Both the position numbers and the translations under genes were made by a program. A stretch of 64,000 bases of DNA, from positions 62,001 to 126,000 of the forward strand of contig CAXBBL010000008.1 in assembly GCA_963974215.1 (NCBI GenBank). The letters are read 5' to 3'. The stretch is from Croceimicrobium sp963974215 (lineage in GTDB: Bacteria; Bacteroidota; Bacteroidia; Flavobacteriales; Schleiferiaceae). Shown here piece by piece: positions 33,570 through 43,055 of the stretch (positions are counted from its first letter, which is position 1; the number at the start of each line of letters is the position of its first letter). The notes under the pieces are model-generated. The model searched no databases, had not been told where the DNA came from, and saw only the letters and a list, made by a program, of their open reading frames with translations.

Positions 33570-34970
33570 TTAGAAATAATTAATAAAGTTATTAGATTCA
33601 TTATTAGTTTGCGAGGGTGTATTTGTCTTCGCTTCTTCTTGCTTTTTCTTGTCCTTCTTCTCTTTTCTGCCATAAAAAGTAAGATTAATTCCGAAGCGGA
33701 AATTGGTAGTTTGCAGACCACCGTAGTCAACCATGCCCAAAATATTATCAGACATTAGGTACAATTGAAAGGCTCCTAATTTAAGGTCGAAGCCAGCTCC
33801 AACGTTGTGCATAGTTCCATTTATAATGGAGTAGCCGGCAGTAAACTGAAAGGTTCTTGATAATCGTCCTTGATAATTGACACCCAAGTCATGAAAAGCT
33901 TCACCGTTCCAAATACGGCTATGGTATAAGGCACCAAAAGTGTGCTTTTCATTAATGTGATAGTTAGCGGCGGCAAATATGCGGGGCATCAAACTTCTCG
34001 AATAAGAATCTCCATCAACTTCTTGGAAATTAAATCCCGCTTCAAGGCTATCAATGGCACGATTCGCCGCGTCATTAAAATCATTTGCCGCTAAATCAGC
34101 TTCTATTCCTCTAAATTCAAACTCACTATCGCTTACATAATTACGCGTGTAATCATTATAAGTAATCGAGCCAATATCAAGTACCGAAGCACTAAAGCTC
34201 CACTTATCGCTAAATTGATAATGTGCACCGAAGTTAAAAGAAAAACCAGTATTATCGGCAAAGGCGATATTCATTGGTTCTAAAGCATCTGCCTCGAAAG
34301 CGCTTGCACCAGCACTGCGCACCAAAATATCTGAGCGGCCTTCAATTGTAAAGGTAGAGTCGTTCGTTAAACTGACATTACTGCGCTCAATGTAAGCGTG
34401 TTGCTGACCAATTAAATAGTTAGCGCGCAGGCCTAAGGTTAACTTTTCATCGAGAAAACGATGCTGATAACCCACATAAAAGGCAGTACGATTTGAAACC
34501 TCTAAATCAAATGTGCTTAAGTCTAATTGGGTAATGGAATTATTATTCTCACTAAACATCACCTCAAATAATTGATAAGGAATGTCCATGGTAAGATTAA
34601 TATGCTGCGTTGCTCCAAGGCTTACAAAACCTTTTTTAAGGCTGAAGCCGATGCCTAATAAATCTACTGTTTGGCTAACCGCTAATTGACTGCTCGCATC
34701 TAAACCAGCGGTTACACTGCGAAGGTTTGCATTTATATCGGTATTCGCTTGGAAAATGTCTATTGCAGAAAAACCACTATTGTGATAATGTGTACTTAAG
34801 CCTGAAATCGCTGGTAATCCCACCCAAACCTTCGTTTGTTGCGGCATCGCTGGATTAGTATGTAAGCTCTGACTTATAGCATTAAAGTTATAAAGTAACA
34901 TATCGCTTTGCGCTGAAGCAGAAAAAACACAAACGATTAGTAAAGCAAGGGAACTTAGTATATGTTTCAT
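33570..34970 (-). CDS. DUF5723 family outer-membrane beta-barrel protein
   Basis: This 466-residue protein has a signal peptide (SLALLIVCVFSASAQ) and many alternating amphipathic strands of a beta-barrel (e.g. GIGFSLKKGFVSLGATQHIN, FRFGINLTFYGRKEKKDK at the end). The N-terminal YNFNAISQSLHTNPAMP segment resembles PorP/SprF and DUF5723 proteins. A basic, Lys-rich periplasmic tail follows the last strand. Its start overlaps the stop of the preceding lipoprotein gene by one base, so the products may work together in the outer membrane. Function unknown. Confidence 0.78.
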   Translation of the reverse strand: MKHILSSLALLIVCVFSASAQSDMLLYNFNAISQSLHTNPAMPQQTKVWVGLPAISGLSTHYHNSGFSAIDIFQANTDINANLRSVTAGLDASSQLAVSQTVDLLGIGFSLKKGFVSLGATQHINLTMDIPYQLFEVMFSENNNSITQLDLSTFDLEVSNRTAFYVGYQHRFLDEKLTLGLRANYLIGQQHAYIERSNVSLTNDSTFTIEGRSDILVRSAGASAFEADALEPMNIAFADNTGFSFNFGAHYQFSDKWSFSASVLDIGSITYNDYTRNYVSDSEFEFRGIEADLAANDFNDAANRAIDSLEAGFNFQEVDGDSYSRSLMPRIFAAANYHINEKHTFGALYHSRIWNGEAFHDLGVNYQGRLSRTFQFTAGYSIINGTMHNVGAGFDLKLGAFQLYLMSDNILGMVDYGGLQTTNFRFGINLTFYGRKEKKDKKKQEEAKTNTPSQTNNESNNFINYF

Positions 34971-36520
34971 TAGAGCGAATTCACTTTAATATTACTATTC
35001 GCTTCAATAGCAGAGCGAATTACCAACTCATAATCTGAATACATTTTCACTGCATCTTGTCCATTATTAGTGGAGTTAACCTCTGCAATAAAGCGCAAAG
35101 AACCAGAGCGGAGTAAAGCACTAATTAAAGTTTGATCAAATACTACTTCATTATCGGCTATAGCTGGAGCGATTACTCTACCATTATTATCAACTGGCGC
35201 CGCATTTAGCAAGCCTATTTGAAAGCCTGCTATACTATCTGAAGTGACAGAATCTTGCATAACTACCCGAAGATTTAAATCTAATGGCAATCCATTCTCA
35301 CTATTGAAATAAAGTGTCAGCTTTTCAAAGAAATCCTCATTACCACCTGCACTGATACTGAAATCTTCAATAGTTTGATCCAAACGCATATCCTCCATTC
35401 GCATTTCCATTGGGACATCAACTTCAAAGTCAATCACCACATTAGAAGTACTAGCAATAAAATTTGGTGGTCCAACATTGCCGTCAGGGTTAAGACTAAT
35501 ATCACCTGCGTATAAAATAGTTTCCGGTATATTAGCTAGGAAGTTCGTGATTTGAGAATTATTTGCATTTAGGGTAAAGCGCGATTCCTGCACTATACCC
35601 GGTCCGGGAGAGGCCAAAATATTAAAGGGTGGTGCATCTAAGGAAACTCTGGTACGCTCCGAATTTTCGCCATCAAAATCTGTAGTAATTTGAATGGGCA
35701 GACCTACGGTTGATTTAGTAATTAAGGTAACATTTGGGTTGGTTAAAAATAGTCCGCCCGCGAAGTTCGCTATACCATTAACATCAAAGTTAAAGTTTCC
35801 TGCAGGAGCCGCCTGTACTCTTTGGCCAAAATAACCACTAGCTACTTCCAAACCTAAATTGCGCAGCGCCACACCGCAAGAATAAACCACATTATCTGGA
35901 AGAGCGGCCGTATCATCGTCTAAAACTCTAATTCCTATATCAAGGAAGTTTACCCGTGTTCCCCCATCGCTAAAATCGAAACTTAAACCACTAATCAGAG
36001 AACTATCTGATAGTGTTCTCTGTAAAGCATCTAAAGTGAAAGTATCCGAATAGGTTTGCCCGTTTAAAGTGGCATTATAAAAAGTTAACTTAAAACGAAT
36101 ATCGCTTTGGGCGGAATCGCTTGCAGCAATTTCCATCCCTACGGTTCCGTCGGAGAAGGTCGCCCCTCCTAATTGAGCGCCTGCTATCGTCCCTAAAGCT
36201 ACTCCCACCCTAAAAAATGGCTGAGCTTTGGATACCGCTAGCTCAAAAGGATCTTGATCAGGAATGGTTAAAATATCACTGGCTGAATAGGTAAATACCG
36301 AGTCTTGACGATAATATATGCGCAAAGAATTATCTGGATCTACTACAATGGTAGAATCTACGTCATTTACTAAATCACCCAGATTTAAGGTAAGTGTTGC
36401 AAGAGGAATCGTGCCCGAAGGATTTATGGCGATATCATCTACCATATCAAAATCTAGATCCTTGCTACACGAAACTAGAATTAGTCCCAATACTGAGACG
36501 CGAAGTAGGTACTTCTTCAT
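34970..36520 (-). CDS. Large hypothetical lipoprotein (first gene of the DUF5723 operon)
   Basis: This 516-residue protein has a lipoprotein signal (LLRVSVLGLILVSC, Cys18) and a long beta-rich acidic body with many Asn, Asp, Ser and Thr. I recognise no domain. Repeating segments such as FDFSDGGTRVNFLDIGIRVL and FEVDVPMEMRMEDMRLDQTI suggest beta-sandwich or LEA/AsmA-like strands. It is coupled to the DUF5723 barrel gene by a TAATG overlap. A perfect -7 box lies 39 bp upstream. Confidence 0.75.
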   Translation of the reverse strand: MKKYLLRVSVLGLILVSCSKDLDFDMVDDIAINPSGTIPLATLTLNLGDLVNDVDSTIVVDPDNSLRIYYRQDSVFTYSASDILTIPDQDPFELAVSKAQPFFRVGVALGTIAGAQLGGATFSDGTVGMEIAASDSAQSDIRFKLTFYNATLNGQTYSDTFTLDALQRTLSDSSLISGLSFDFSDGGTRVNFLDIGIRVLDDDTAALPDNVVYSCGVALRNLGLEVASGYFGQRVQAAPAGNFNFDVNGIANFAGGLFLTNPNVTLITKSTVGLPIQITTDFDGENSERTRVSLDAPPFNILASPGPGIVQESRFTLNANNSQITNFLANIPETILYAGDISLNPDGNVGPPNFIASTSNVVIDFEVDVPMEMRMEDMRLDQTIEDFSISAGGNEDFFEKLTLYFNSENGLPLDLNLRVVMQDSVTSDSIAGFQIGLLNAAPVDNNGRVIAPAIADNEVVFDQTLISALLRSGSLRFIAEVNSTNNGQDAVKMYSDYELVIRSAIEANSNIKVNSL

Positions 36521-36558
36521 TTTTTTTTTCCAAATTATGTTAAGTCCCCACTCTTTTG

Positions 36559-36566
36559 CAAATTTA
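36559..36566 (-). promoter_or_regulatory. Promoter -7 box of the lipoprotein/DUF5723 operon
   Basis: The minus strand reads TAAATTTG, a perfect TAnnTTTG match, 39 bp before the first gene of the three-gene operon. The rest of the 283-bp gap up to 36803 shows no other feature. Confidence 0.5.
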
Positions 36567-36803
36567 GGAATTTAAAATTAAAACAAACAATTTCTAACTT
36601 CACCGATTAGCTTTCGATTAAATTTTAAATCCATCTAAGCTAAAAATGAAGTGAACCAAACACAAAACCCCTGATAAGTAGGCCATATAGGCCTATCCGA
36701 AGAGACGAAAATGAACGGCTCCTATTAATTTCCGCTAAAATCGAAAAGAAAAAATTATAAGCCAAGGTCTAACTTAGCTTAGATTATGGTTAAATTTTGA
36801 ACC

Positions 36804-38696
36804 TTAATTCGAAATAATCCGCATTTCTGTACGGCGATTTTTAGCCCGCCCTTTCTCATCATCATTGCTTGCAATTGGCTTGGAAGAACCAAAACCCTCA
36901 GACCTTAAGCGTTGAGAATCAATGCCTAGTTTTATTAATCGGTTCATTACCGCCTTGGCCCGATTCGCACTTAACTCCTTATTATGGGCGATTGTACCTT
37001 GATTATCGGTGTGTCCTTCAAGCAAGACATTCAGACTCGGGTTTAATTGTAAAAACTGAAAAACCTTCGCGATCTCTTGATCACTACGCTTACTGATTTC
37101 ATAAGAGTCGTAATCGAAAAAAACATTTTCTAAGGTTACGCTTTGCCCAGCTTTAATAGGCTCCAGCTCTAGCAAAAGTTCTAAAGCCTCTTCTCTATTT
37201 TTAATGCTAAGGGCGAAATTTTTTGAAAAGAAAAGATACCCAGGTTCTGCAATGGATAAACCATAATCGCTTCCCACCGGCAATACCGCATAAAACTCCG
37301 CCTCTTTATTTGTATTTCGCGAAAGGAGTTTGGTACTATCCTCTAGATTAAAGAAATCTAAACTAGTAGGAACAGGAGCACGCGTTTCAATATTGATTAC
37401 TTTCCCTTTTAAATATGCTATCGCTGAAGCCCGTGCTTGAGGCGGTAATTGAAATTCGTAAAGGTCTAATTTACCCAAGCCGTCCTTTAAGGCATCGCTG
37501 CTGAAATAACCAGTTTTACCATCTGGGGCAACAATAAGACTAAATTCTTGAAAAGGTGTATTTATAGGATGTCCTAAATTTTTCGGCTCTCCCCAAGATC
37601 CATCCGCTTCGCGCTGGGAAACGAAAAAATCTAAATCGCCCATACCGGGATGACCTGAACTGCTAAAGTAAAGGTGTTCATTATCGAAATGGATATAAGG
37701 AGAAGTCTCTTGTTTATTGGTGTTTATCTTCCCACCAATGGGTTCTGCTTTACTCCAACGACCTGCATTATATTCACTGACATAGATGTTCATATCCGGA
37801 TCCGAACCGCTGCGGCCGCGCACAAAATATAATGTTTTGGAATCGGACGAAATAGATGGTTGACTTTCCCACATCCCCGAATTAATAGCTGGACCGAGGT
37901 TAACCGCTTTGGTCCACATACCGTTATTTTGTAAAAAAGAAGCGTAAATATCACACGATCCAGCACCATCTGGTCTTTCACAAGCGGCGAAGAAAATGAT
38001 CTTACCATCAGAGCTGATACTTTGTGCCCCTTCATTGCCAGAGCTATTTAATCGCCCGGGAATTATTTGCGCTTGTGACCATGGAGCCTGAGTGCTATCT
38101 CTTTCTGTAAACCAAAAATCTTCATCTAATTTCTGGCCTGCCATTTTTCGATGTGTAAAAACTAAAGTGTTGCCATCGGCGGAGATGGAAGGAAAATACT
38201 CCATTTCAGGGGAGTTAACCTTGGGGCCTAAATTTATAGGATTATAAGGAATGCTTTCTTTTAAAGCTTCTTGGGCGAATTTCGCGCTGGCAATTATTTC
38301 GTCTGCTTCCTTAATATATTTGGAACTGGCGCGAGGTTCAGCTTTATAGGCTTCTAAATAGGGAATGCTTTCTTCATAGCGCTGCATGTTATAAAGTTGT
38401 CGGCCGTGAAAGAGACTTAAAAAATAAGGAGCCTCCAATTTCTCGGCCTCCTCATAACATTGTAATGCATCCCCTGCTCTACTCAGTTGATTGAGAATAT
38501 CCGCTTTAAACAACCAAGCGTCCACAAATTCAGGGCTATCTTCAATCGCTTCGTTTATTTCTTCCAGAGCATCATTAAATTGATACTCGCTAACTAAAGT
38601 GCGTGCTTCCAAAAGTTTTTTGCGGGCCTTTTTACTTTGGCCGCTTAAATTTATTGTGCTAAAACTTAAAAGTAGAAATATACAGAGTCTAAACAT
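36804..38696 (-). CDS. PorE-like OmpA family protein with TPR and propeller repeats
   Basis: This 630-residue protein has a signal peptide, TPR repeats at about residues 25-140 (YQFNDALEEINEAIEDSPEF), WD40-like/PD40 propeller repeats at 160-410 (FPSISADGNTLVFTH, AQSISSDGKIIFFA, QPSISSDSKTLYFV), a CarboxypepD-like domain (KGKVINIETRAPVP), and a C-terminal OmpA peptidoglycan-binding domain (LLEGHTDNQGTIAHNKELSA). This order is that of PorE, the T9SS-linked protein that tethers the outer-membrane complex to peptidoglycan. Unlike PorE it shows no lipobox cysteine after the signal. A paralogue lies at 50663-52630. A T9SS role is plausible but not proven. Confidence 0.88.
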   Translation of the reverse strand: MFRLCIFLLLSFSTINLSGQSKKARKKLLEARTLVSEYQFNDALEEINEAIEDSPEFVDAWLFKADILNQLSRAGDALQCYEEAEKLEAPYFLSLFHGRQLYNMQRYEESIPYLEAYKAEPRASSKYIKEADEIIASAKFAQEALKESIPYNPINLGPKVNSPEMEYFPSISADGNTLVFTHRKMAGQKLDEDFWFTERDSTQAPWSQAQIIPGRLNSSGNEGAQSISSDGKIIFFAACERPDGAGSCDIYASFLQNNGMWTKAVNLGPAINSGMWESQPSISSDSKTLYFVRGRSGSDPDMNIYVSEYNAGRWSKAEPIGGKINTNKQETSPYIHFDNEHLYFSSSGHPGMGDLDFFVSQREADGSWGEPKNLGHPINTPFQEFSLIVAPDGKTGYFSSDALKDGLGKLDLYEFQLPPQARASAIAYLKGKVINIETRAPVPTSLDFFNLEDSTKLLSRNTNKEAEFYAVLPVGSDYGLSIAEPGYLFFSKNFALSIKNREEALELLLELEPIKAGQSVTLENVFFDYDSYEISKRSDQEIAKVFQFLQLNPSLNVLLEGHTDNQGTIAHNKELSANRAKAVMNRLIKLGIDSQRLRSEGFGSSKPIASNDDEKGRAKNRRTEMRIISN

Positions 38697-38777
38697 ATCA
38701 ATTTTTAAAGCGGAACAAAGAACGAAAAATTGCCAGCGTATTTGGCGCTCCTGTGAAAATAAGATTATTTTTAACCT

Positions 38778-39269
38778 ATGAAAAATATTAAGCTCCTTAG
38801 TTTTCTAGTTTTCGCTAGCTTTTTAGTTACCTGTACTAAAAAAGAAGAAACTCCTGATTCTAATCCTCCCAATCTCAAATTTACCATGGGGGCGCAATGC
38901 GGTTGGGGCTTGCGTTTCGATTCCCTTACGGTAGATGCGTACCAAGCTCATCTTGTGCAAGATTTTTGGAGCGCAACAACCAATGCCAATATTGTAGTAA
39001 ACAGCAAGCGAACTATTAGCACCACTGAGTTTAATAATTTGGAATCTGCCTTAGATTGGAATTATTTTAAGTCTTTAAATTATAATTCTGGCAATTTACC
39101 CGTTGATGGTTGTGACATTTGGTTAACAATAGAAAATGGTGGTCTAAGACATCAAATACGCTTTAGCATGGCCGACACAATTCCCCGACTACGGCCCTTA
39201 ACCGATCAGTTAGATAGCATTTGGAGCGGTCTTGGTGTTTTCCCTAGTGACATGCTGGATAATTTTTAA
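38778..39269 (+). CDS. Hypothetical lipoprotein
   Basis: This 163-residue protein has a lipoprotein-like signal (LLSFLVFASFLVTC, Cys19) followed by a charged linker (TKKEETPDSNPP). The mature part has two cysteines (AQCGWG and DGCDIW) that could form a disulphide, and strands such as IWLTIENGGLRHQIRFSM. No family was recognised. It is divergent from the PorE-like gene, with 81 bp between them. Confidence 0.7.
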   Translation: MKNIKLLSFLVFASFLVTCTKKEETPDSNPPNLKFTMGAQCGWGLRFDSLTVDAYQAHLVQDFWSATTNANIVVNSKRTISTTEFNNLESALDWNYFKSLNYNSGNLPVDGCDIWLTIENGGLRHQIRFSMADTIPRLRPLTDQLDSIWSGLGVFPSDMLDNF

Positions 39270-39369
39270 AATAAAAGCGGTCTGGGATAATCCAAATATT
39301 TCGTAATCAATACTATAGATGTCACTTTAACTGGCGCGCTTTAGTCTTAAAATTCCGCTGTTTTTTAAC

Positions 39370-39377
39370 TAGCTTTG
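39370..39377 (+). promoter_or_regulatory. Promoter -7 box of the fused E1 gene
   Basis: TAGCTTTG is a perfect -7 match 24 bp before the ATG at 39402. The TTG inside this box opens an apparent longer frame, but it belongs to the promoter. Confidence 0.55.
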
Positions 39378-39401
39378 CACCTCTCAAAAAAGCAGCAATT
39401 T

Positions 39402-41822
39402 ATGAGCGAGTCTAGCGTAGATAATAGCAGCAACGATGTTAGCATCGAAGATATAAAAGCCAATGTTTTAGCCGATTATCGCTTAGCGATAGAAAGTAGA
39501 GAGGCGAGCCTAATTGGCCGTCGTGAAGTTCTTACTGGCAAAGCAAAATTCGGAATTTTCGGAGACGGTAAAGAGCTCCCCCAATTAGCTTGGGCAAAGG
39601 TTTTTAGAAAAGGTGACTTCCGTTCGGGTTATTATCGTGACCAAACTTTTATGATGGCCATTGGCGCGCTAACAACGCAAGAGTTTTTCGCGAGCCTTTA
39701 CGCCGATACCAATCATGAACTAGAGCCCGCATCTGCCGGAAGGCAAATGAACGGACACTTTGCCACCCAAAGTTTAGACGCCGAAGGCAATTGGAAAAAC
39801 CTTCTCGACCAAGGAAATAGCTCGGCCGATATTTCTCCTACCGCTGGGCAAATGCCCCGCCTATTAGGTTTAGCAGAAGCGAGTAAATATTACCGTAACA
39901 ATAAAGGTCTTAAAGACTTCAGTCAGTTTTCAAACAAGGGCAACGAAGTAGCTTGGGGATCTATAGGTAACGCATCTACCTCTGAGGGTCCATTTTTTGA
40001 AACTATCAATGCCGCTGGTGTATTGCAAGTTCCCATGGTTATTTCTATCTGGGATGACGATTATGGCATTTCCGTGCACAGCAAATATCAGACGACCAAA
40101 GAAAACATCTCGGAAATCTTAAAAGGATTTCAAAGAAATAATGAGGAGCATGGCTACGAAATTCTTCATGTAAAAGGCTGGGATTATCCTGCTTTAATTG
40201 AAACTTACGAAAAAGCTGATCGCATCGCTCGTAAGAAACATATCCCAGTAATGGTGCATGTCACAGAGCTTACCCAACCGCAAGGTCACAGTACCTCTGG
40301 CTCGCATGAGCGTTATAAAAACGAGCAGCGCTTAAACTGGGAACGCGAGTTTGATTGTATTAAGAAAATGCGCGAGTGGATGGTTAGCAGCGCTTTAGCA
40401 ACCGATGAAGAATTAGACCTTTTAGAGAAAGAAGCGCAAAAAGAAGCCCGTCAGGCAAAAAGCGCCGCTTGGAAGAATTTCATTTCAGCCATTAAAAGCG
40501 ATATCAATGAAGTTTTAGAATTATTAGCCGAAGTAAATCAAGTGGCGGATGATCCTACTGTTATTGCCGAACTAATTAAAGATTTACAAAGTAATGCCGA
40601 GCCATTACGCCGCGATGGTGTTTCTGCTTTACGCAAGGCTTTACGCCAGATACGCAAGGATAATAGCGGATTAAAAACTAAAATAACCACTTGGTTAGAT
40701 GAGAATTTAGTCTTAAATCAGAATCGTTATGGTAGTCACCTTTACAGTGAAAGTGATCTCTCTCCTGTAAATATTGAAGCCGTAGCGCCCGAATATTCCG
40801 CTGATTCGAAAGATGTTGATGCGCGTATAATTCTGCGTGAAAACTTCGATCGTCTCTTGGGCGAGCGCCCTGAAGTATTAATCTTCGGTGAGGATAGTGG
40901 TAAAATTGGGGATGTGAACCAAGGTTTAGAGGGTTTACAAGATAAACATGGTGTAAGTCGTGTATCCGATACTGGTATTCGCGAAGCGACTATTTTAGGT
41001 CAAGGAATTGGCATGGCCATGCGCGGTTTGCGTCCGATTGCAGAAATTCAGTACCTAGACTATTTACTCTACGCTTTACAGGTGATGAGTGATGACCTTG
41101 CAACAGTACATTACCGTTCCAAAGGTCGCCAAAAGGCACCCGTTGTGGTGCGCACTCGCGGTCACCGCCTAGAAGGAATCTGGCACAGTGGCTCGCCTAT
41201 GGGAATGATTATTAATGCAGTAAGAGGAGTGCACGTTTTAGTTCCTCGTAATATGACCCAAGCAGCTGGTTTTTACAATACCGTATTAGATGGCGATGAC
41301 CCTGCCCTAATTGTAGAATGCTTGAATGGTTATCGTTTGAAAGAGAAAATGCCCGATAACCTAGCGGAAATTCGCACGCCCTTAGGCATTCCTGAAAAAA
41401 TTCGCAGCGGTAGAGATATTACCGTTGTTTCTTACGGATCTACCTTGAGGGTAGTTATGGAAGCGGCAGAGGAATTAGCAAAATTTGGAGTTGATATTGA
41501 AGTTATTGACCCTCAATCGCTTTTACCATTCGATATTAATCAGGCCATTGTGGAAAGCTTAAAACAGACTAATCGCCTGCTTGTAGTGGATGAAGATGTA
41601 CCCGGAGGTGCTAGCGCTTTTATTTTACAGCAAATTATTGAAACGCAAAAAGGCTATCAGTATTTAGACAGTCCCGCACAAACCCTTTCCGCGAAAGCGC
41701 ACCGCCCCGCTTATGGCAGTGATGGCGACTATTTCAGCAAACCGAGTGCGGAAGATATTTTTGAGAAAGCCTACGCAATAATGCATGAATTTAATCCTGA
41801 GCAGTACCCTGCTTTATACTAA
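39402..41822 (+). CDS. Fused alpha/beta subunit of 2-oxoacid dehydrogenase E1
   Basis: This 806-residue protein fuses the E1 alpha part (residues 1-450) with the E1 beta part (480-806) of a thiamine-diphosphate-dependent ketoacid dehydrogenase, probably for branched-chain 2-oxoacids. The alpha part carries the ThDP motif region SIGNASTSEGPFFETINAAG and ends in IWDDDYGISV; the usual GDG is GNA here, with Asn190 in place of the metal-binding Asp. The beta part has VLIFGEDSGKIGDVNQGLEG, and the conserved GIWHSGSPMGMI and VEVIDPQSLLPFD-type region. Such fusions are common in Bacteroidota. E2 and E3 genes are not in the window. The RsmB-like gene follows after 2 bp. Confidence 0.88.
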   Translation: MSESSVDNSSNDVSIEDIKANVLADYRLAIESREASLIGRREVLTGKAKFGIFGDGKELPQLAWAKVFRKGDFRSGYYRDQTFMMAIGALTTQEFFASLYADTNHELEPASAGRQMNGHFATQSLDAEGNWKNLLDQGNSSADISPTAGQMPRLLGLAEASKYYRNNKGLKDFSQFSNKGNEVAWGSIGNASTSEGPFFETINAAGVLQVPMVISIWDDDYGISVHSKYQTTKENISEILKGFQRNNEEHGYEILHVKGWDYPALIETYEKADRIARKKHIPVMVHVTELTQPQGHSTSGSHERYKNEQRLNWEREFDCIKKMREWMVSSALATDEELDLLEKEAQKEARQAKSAAWKNFISAIKSDINEVLELLAEVNQVADDPTVIAELIKDLQSNAEPLRRDGVSALRKALRQIRKDNSGLKTKITTWLDENLVLNQNRYGSHLYSESDLSPVNIEAVAPEYSADSKDVDARIILRENFDRLLGERPEVLIFGEDSGKIGDVNQGLEGLQDKHGVSRVSDTGIREATILGQGIGMAMRGLRPIAEIQYLDYLLYALQVMSDDLATVHYRSKGRQKAPVVVRTRGHRLEGIWHSGSPMGMIINAVRGVHVLVPRNMTQAAGFYNTVLDGDDPALIVECLNGYRLKEKMPDNLAEIRTPLGIPEKIRSGRDITVVSYGSTLRVVMEAAEELAKFGVDIEVIDPQSLLPFDINQAIVESLKQTNRLLVVDEDVPGGASAFILQQIIETQKGYQYLDSPAQTLSAKAHRPAYGSDGDYFSKPSAEDIFEKAYAIMHEFNPEQYPALY

Positions 41823-41824
41823 TA

Positions 41825-43039
41825 TTGAGTACTCACACCCGTCTTCATAAAAACCTAGTGGCTGCCGTTATTGAGGCCCTAGAAACTGCTTTTGGAAAAG
41901 GCTATTATGCCGATAAAGTAATAGAACGCATCTTAAAACAAAACCCTAAATGGGGCGTACGCGATCGTGGCTTTATTGCCGAAAGCACCTATGAAATAGT
42001 ACGTTGGTGGCGATTATTGTGGGAGATTTACGGCAAAGAACCCAGTACTAAAAGAAAAGACCTCTATCGTTTATTTGGTATTTGGTGGCAGTTAGAGGGC
42101 AATGAATTACCCGAGTGGCCGCAATTTGATGTAGTTAATGGCATAGACGTAACAGAGCGTCGTGCCCAGCTAGGTGGCTCCCTTGCGGTAGATGAGTCTT
42201 TCCCCGATTGGCTTGATAAAGTGGCACGTGAAGAACTAGGTGATGATTGGGATGCAATTGCCAAAGCTTTGAACATTCCCGCCAAGGTTTTTTTACGAAC
42301 GAATACCTTAAAAACCGATCGCACTAGCCTACTCGCTCGTTTGGAAGAAGAGCGTTGCATAGCTCACCCGATCAAGCAAAATCCTACCGGCCTAGTTTTA
42401 GAAAAACGCATCAACACCTTTAAATTACAGAGTTTCCAAGATGGATTGTATGAGGTGCAAGATGGCGGTTCGCAAATGATTTCCCCTTACCTTGATGTTA
42501 AACCTGGCATGCGCGTTATTGACGCCTGTGCGGGTGCAGGTGGTAAATCTTTACACCTTGCGGCTTTAATGGAGAACAAAGGGCAGTTAATTGCTATGGA
42601 TGTGGAAGCTTGGAAGCTGAAAGAATTGCAAAAGCGTGCTCGTCGTAATGGCGCTCATAATATTGAAACTCGTCCGATTGAAAATGCTAAAAGTATCAAG
42701 CGCCTGCACAATTCGGCCGATCGCCTATTACTAGATGTACCTTGCTCTGGTACCGGCGTGATCAAGCGAAACCCCGATAGTAAATGGAAATTACAGCCCG
42801 AGCATTTAGACCGTGTGCGTAAAATTCAAGGCGATATTATTGAAGATTATTCTAAAATGTTGAAAGTAGGCGGCAAAATGGTTTATGCCACATGTAGCAT
42901 CCTTCGTTCTGAAAATGAAGACCAAGTAGATCGCTTTTTAGAGAACCATCCAGAATTTGAATTAATAAAAGCAGACCGAGTAAACCCGAGTGGCTGGAGT
43001 GATGGCTTTTTTATGGCACTTTTAGAAAAAAAGGCCTAA
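41825..43039 (+). CDS. RsmB/NOP-family RNA (cytosine-5)-methyltransferase
   Basis: This 404-residue enzyme belongs to the RsmB/Nop2 family of m5C RNA methyltransferases. The N-terminal part resembles the NusB-like RsmB domain. The catalytic core shows the SAM motif IDACAGAGGKSLHLAALM, LLLDVPCSGTGVIKRNPDS and the second cysteine in VYATCSILRSENEDQV. There is no extra PUA domain. The start codon is TTG, right after a stop codon in the same frame and 2 bp after the E1 gene, so no other start is possible. Target probably 16S rRNA, but not certain. Repeat copy C begins 17 bp after its stop. Confidence 0.88.
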   Translation: MSTHTRLHKNLVAAVIEALETAFGKGYYADKVIERILKQNPKWGVRDRGFIAESTYEIVRWWRLLWEIYGKEPSTKRKDLYRLFGIWWQLEGNELPEWPQFDVVNGIDVTERRAQLGGSLAVDESFPDWLDKVAREELGDDWDAIAKALNIPAKVFLRTNTLKTDRTSLLARLEEERCIAHPIKQNPTGLVLEKRINTFKLQSFQDGLYEVQDGGSQMISPYLDVKPGMRVIDACAGAGGKSLHLAALMENKGQLIAMDVEAWKLKELQKRARRNGAHNIETRPIENAKSIKRLHNSADRLLLDVPCSGTGVIKRNPDSKWKLQPEHLDRVRKIQGDIIEDYSKMLKVGGKMVYATCSILRSENEDQVDRFLENHPEFELIKADRVNPSGWSDGFFMALLEKKA

Positions 43040-43055
43040 ACTTTAATTGCCTTTG

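Noticed and set aside
33554..33730. N-terminal extension of the third lipoprotein of the DUF5723 operon
   Set aside because: The stretch is very basic and lies inside the DUF5723 gene; a lipoprotein signal starts at 33553.
39375..39401. N-terminal extension of the fused E1 starting at TTG
   Set aside because: That TTG is part of the perfect -7 box TAGCTTTG, so it is upstream of or at the transcription start.
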